Shown one piece after another: positions 61,788-64,000 of a stretch of 64,000 nt of DNA. The number at the start of each line of letters is the position of its first letter. The first letter of the stretch is position 1. The DNA lies in assembly GCF_026340565.1 (NCBI RefSeq), contig NZ_JAPEPB010000001.1:6732001-6796000 (forward strand), read 5' to 3'. Origin of the DNA: Kitasatospora sp. NBC_01287 (GTDB lineage Bacteria; Actinomycetota; Actinomycetes; Streptomycetales; Streptomycetaceae). The notes below the pieces were generated by a model, which was not told the DNA's origin, searched no databases, and worked only from the letters and a program-made list of their open reading frames with translations. The translations under genes and the position numbers were made by a program.

Positions 61788-62480
61788 TCAGGGGTGGTAG
61801 ACCTCGGTGATCGTGGTGATCCGGCCGGCGCTGTCAACGGTGATGTCGTACATGTTCCCGTAGCAGGCGGAGGGGTTGCCGGTGGTGTTGCCGGTGGTGC
61901 AGTGGTCGATGTGCGTCAGCAGGTCGGTGATCGAGACGCTCTGGCCGCCCTCCGACGCGTAGTTGCCGACCAGGTGGGCCGTGGCCCCGGGGGCGAAGGT
62001 GTAGTCGGCGCTCCCGGCGACGGACTGGTAGTAGCCGTCGTCCGGAACGTCCGGGCCGCAGATGAACTTCGTCGGGTTGCCGCCGAGCCGGTTCGGGTCG
62101 GCCCAGCCCGTCACGGCGTTGATCACCTTGTGGCCCGGGTGCGTCGCGGCGGCCGTGCAGTCGGCGGTGGGGGAGGACGGGGCGGCGGTGGGCTTGGTGG
62201 GCGTCGGCTTGGCGGTGGTCTTCGCGGGCGTCGGCTTGGCGGACGTCGCCGCCGCCGGTGCGGCGCTGGCGGGCGGGGTCGGCACGGTCGCGACCGGGGC
62301 AGGGGCGTTCGCGGCGGTGCTGGGGGCGGTGCTGGGGGCGGTGCTGGCGGCCGTGCTGGGAGCGCCCGCGTTGGCGTTCGGGCTCGTGGTCGACGGGGTG
62401 TCCGGGCCGCAGGCGCTGAGGGAGAGGCCAAGTGCGGTGGTGAGCAGGGCAGTGGCGGCGAAGAGTCGGCGGTTGCGCAT
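61788..62480 (-). CDS. Putative lipoprotein
   Basis: 230-residue lipoprotein. The signal peptide MRNRRLFAATALLTTALGLSLSAC ends in the lipobox LSAC with acylated Cys24. A Thr/Ser/Pro/Ala-rich stretch (about 25-105) leads to a C-terminal domain with four Cys residues (in DCTAA, FICGP, HCTTG and ACYGN) that I do not recognise; disulfides are plausible. ATG 62480 has GGAGG 9 bp upstream. Confidence 0.82.
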   Translation of the reverse strand: MRNRRLFAATALLTTALGLSLSACGPDTPSTTSPNANAGAPSTAASTAPSTAPSTAANAPAPVATVPTPPASAAPAAATSAKPTPAKTTAKPTPTKPTAAPSSPTADCTAAATHPGHKVINAVTGWADPNRLGGNPTKFICGPDVPDDGYYQSVAGSADYTFAPGATAHLVGNYASEGGQSVSITDLLTHIDHCTTGNTTGNPSACYGNMYDITVDSAGRITTITEVYHP

Positions 62481-62648
62481 GGTGTTGGTCCTCCGGGGCG
62501 GTCGTGGCAGCCCGTGCGGCGGCCTTCATCTGGGGACACGTGGCCCGGGCCCCTGCCGGCTTCCCCTGTTGCACAGCTGTGACAGCTGTGGGCGATCCGT
62601 GACCGAACCGCGCCCCGTGGCCGCGTGCCGGGCCTTGACGGTGACCAG

Positions 62649-62668
62649 CCCTCAGAAACCGTTGAGGG
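62649..62668 (-). terminator. Hairpin after the FMN reductase gene
   Basis: CCCTCA/TGAGGG (62649-62654, 62663-62668) with an 8-nt loop, on the downstream side of the minus-strand reductase gene. Confidence 0.4.
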
Positions 62669-62692
62669 CGACCTGAGCCATGGTCGCGGTCC

Positions 62693-63286
62693 TCAGGCCG
62701 GGTAGAGGGCGGCCTTGCGCGCCGACCGGAGGGCGCCCGCCCACCAGGTCAGTTGGTCGAGCACCGTCTTGGCGTACCCGGGAGCCGCGGGGTCGAGCGG
62801 ACGGCCGTCCTGCCAGGCCGTGAAGTAGTTCGCGAAGGCGAGACCGTCGCGAATCGTCACCGCGTGCAGCTCGGTCAGCACGTTCTCCAGGTGCAGCGCC
62901 GCGTGCCGCCCGCCCGCCGCGCCGCCGTAGCTGACGAAGGCGACGGGCTTGGCCGTCCACTGGGTGAAGTGCCAGTCGATGGCCGCCTTCAACGACGCGG
63001 GATAGCTGTGGTTGTACTCGGGCGTCACCACGATGAACGCGTCGGCGCCCTCCAGCGCCGAGGTCAGCGCCGCCATCCCGGCCGGGCGCGGGTAGTCGGC
63101 GCCGGCGTACTTCGGCGATGCCGCGGGCAGCTCCAGCGGGATCTCGATGTCGGCCAGGTCGACGGTGTCCACCTCGAAGCCGCCGTGGATGCCCGCCTGT
63201 TCGGCGACCCATGAGGCCACCACCGGGCCGAACCGTCCTTCCCGGACGCTTCCGACGATGATCAGCAGCTTGTGCTTGTTCTCCAT
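62693..63286 (-). CDS. NADPH-dependent FMN reductase
   Basis: 197-residue flavodoxin-fold protein. LLIIVGSVREGRFGP is the phosphate-binding loop, TPEYNHSYPASLKAAID the FMN site, and SYGGAAGGRHA the third loop. Likely reduces FMN or quinones. ATG 63286 is used; no SD is visible. It is divergent from an XRE-family regulator across 112 bp, which may control it. Confidence 0.88.
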   Translation of the reverse strand: MENKHKLLIIVGSVREGRFGPVVASWVAEQAGIHGGFEVDTVDLADIEIPLELPAASPKYAGADYPRPAGMAALTSALEGADAFIVVTPEYNHSYPASLKAAIDWHFTQWTAKPVAFVSYGGAAGGRHAALHLENVLTELHAVTIRDGLAFANYFTAWQDGRPLDPAAPGYAKTVLDQLTWWAGALRSARKAALYPA

Positions 63287-63386
63287 GACCACCACGATCG
63301 GGCTGGTCCGCGGCCGCAACCAGACCCCGCTCAGGCTGGCCCCCGCAGGGCCAGGCTGAGGACTCCGCGGTCCGCGGGCAGCGCCA

Positions 63387-63392
63387 TATGCT
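63387..63392 (+). promoter_or_regulatory. -10 element, leaderless XRE gene
   Basis: TATGCT ends 6 bp before ATG 63399, without an SD. Confidence 0.45.
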
Positions 63393-63398
63393 CGGGCC

Positions 63399-64000
63399 AT
63401 GGGGACGCCGTTGGGGGACTTCATCCGGGCCAAGCGCGACAGCATCCAGCCGGGATCGCTGGGGTTGCCGGATCACGGCCGCCGCCGTTCACCGGGGCTG
63501 CGGCGCTCGGACCTCGCCGCCCGGGCCGGCGTCAGCGTCGAGTACCTGACCCGCATCGAACAGGGCCGTGACCGCAATCCCTCGGTACCGATCATGAACG
63601 CGCTCGCCGACGCCCTCAGCCTCGACCCCTCGGAGCGCGACCACCCGCGCTACCTCGCGAAAATCAGCGGCGGTGAGTGCTCCGCCCACACCCGGCCCGC
63701 ACCAGCCCGCCGGGACGTGCGGCCCGCCGTCCTGGAGACGCTGCGCCTGCTGGAACCGGGCGTCGCCATGGTGACCAACCGGCTGGGCGACGTGCTCGCC
63801 CGCACCAGTGGCTTCGAGGCGGTGACGAGCGGAACCGGGTTGCTCGACTCCGACGTCCCGAACCTCACCCGCTACGTCTTCACCGACCCGCGCGCCCGGG
63901 AGTACTTCGCCGACTGGGCGGACGTCGCGGACGAGCAGGCCTTCGACCTGTGGCTCGGACCGTCCGTCGAGAACTCCGAGTGGCTCACCACTGAACTCGC
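63399..64000 (+). CDS. XRE regulator with MmyB-like domain, 5' part
   Basis: The frame runs open to the window edge, so only the first 200 residues are seen of a protein usually near 280. The N-terminal helix-turn-helix is GLRRSDLAARAGVSVEYLTRIEQGRDRNPSVPIMNALADAL. After about residue 105 the MmyB-type ligand domain begins, with AMVTNRLGDVLA and PNLTRYVFTDPRAREYFADW. Divergent from the FMN reductase, which may be its target. TATGCT 6 bp before ATG suggests a leaderless start. Confidence 0.88.
   Translation, partial: MGTPLGDFIRAKRDSIQPGSLGLPDHGRRRSPGLRRSDLAARAGVSVEYLTRIEQGRDRNPSVPIMNALADALSLDPSERDHPRYLAKISGGECSAHTRPAPARRDVRPAVLETLRLLEPGVAMVTNRLGDVLARTSGFEAVTSGTGLLDSDVPNLTRYVFTDPRAREYFADWADVADEQAFDLWLGPSVENSEWLTTEL

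Overview
The window is a very GC-rich chromosomal segment (strong G/C third-codon bias, GTG and TTG starts, 4-bp ATGA/GTGA gene overlaps, strong GGAGG-type ribosome binding sites). Gene content and order match the conserved division and cell wall (dcw) region of a Streptomycetaceae actinomycete: ftsL-ftsI-murE-murF-mraY-murD-ftsW-murG-ftsQ-ftsZ followed by ylmE-sepF-ylmG-divIVA-ileS. Streptomyces or a close relative such as Kitasatospora is likely; the genus cannot be settled from the sequence alone.

Layout. 1-6234: the 3' end of metF, a Gln/Tyr-rich membrane protein, a PadR regulator divergent from an alpha/beta hydrolase plus phytoene-desaturase-like oxidoreductase pair, a HEPN protein followed closely by a methyltransferase, and a DUF3040 protein. 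6394-11184 (minus): a tightly coupled MoxR ATPase - DUF58 - transglutaminase operon, then a beta-carbonic anhydrase. 12250-26649: the dcw cluster proper, with mostly overlapping genes, ending in ftsZ behind its own 451-bp regulatory region. 26746-30189: ylmE, sepF, ylmG and divIVA. The ylmD/pgeF gene expected between ftsZ and ylmE is absent. 30351-33479 (minus): ileS under a translational T-box. 34028-36892: a DksA-like zinc-finger protein, lspA, rluD and a GNAT acetyltransferase.

36893-46522: a LURP-one-like protein, a large fusion of an exported CocE/S15-type hydrolase to an ABC ATPase with its permease, a dienelactone-hydrolase-like protein, a small membrane protein and dnaE (minus). 46749-54524: a Uma2 nuclease gene bracketed by exact direct repeats, an RDD membrane protein, a LysR regulator divergent from a dapA-like/asd pair, an MFS exporter and a NYN-domain protein. 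54750-64000: an alpha/beta hydrolase, a second ABC exporter, a membrane protein, YbaK, a LON-domain protein, a secreted lipase-like hydrolase, a lipoprotein, an FMN reductase and a truncated XRE/MmyB regulator.

The dcw genes work as one pathway: MurE, MurF, MraY, MurD and MurG build lipid II; FtsW and FtsI polymerise and crosslink it at the septum; FtsL and FtsQ connect these to FtsZ; SepF anchors the Z ring; DivIVA organises polar growth. Outside the core, the most unusual features are short tandem arrays that begin at stop codons (41258-41396 and 59284-59439), helically spaced direct repeats upstream of rsmH and of the RDD gene, palindromes in the ftsZ leader, and the Uma2 direct-repeat cassette.
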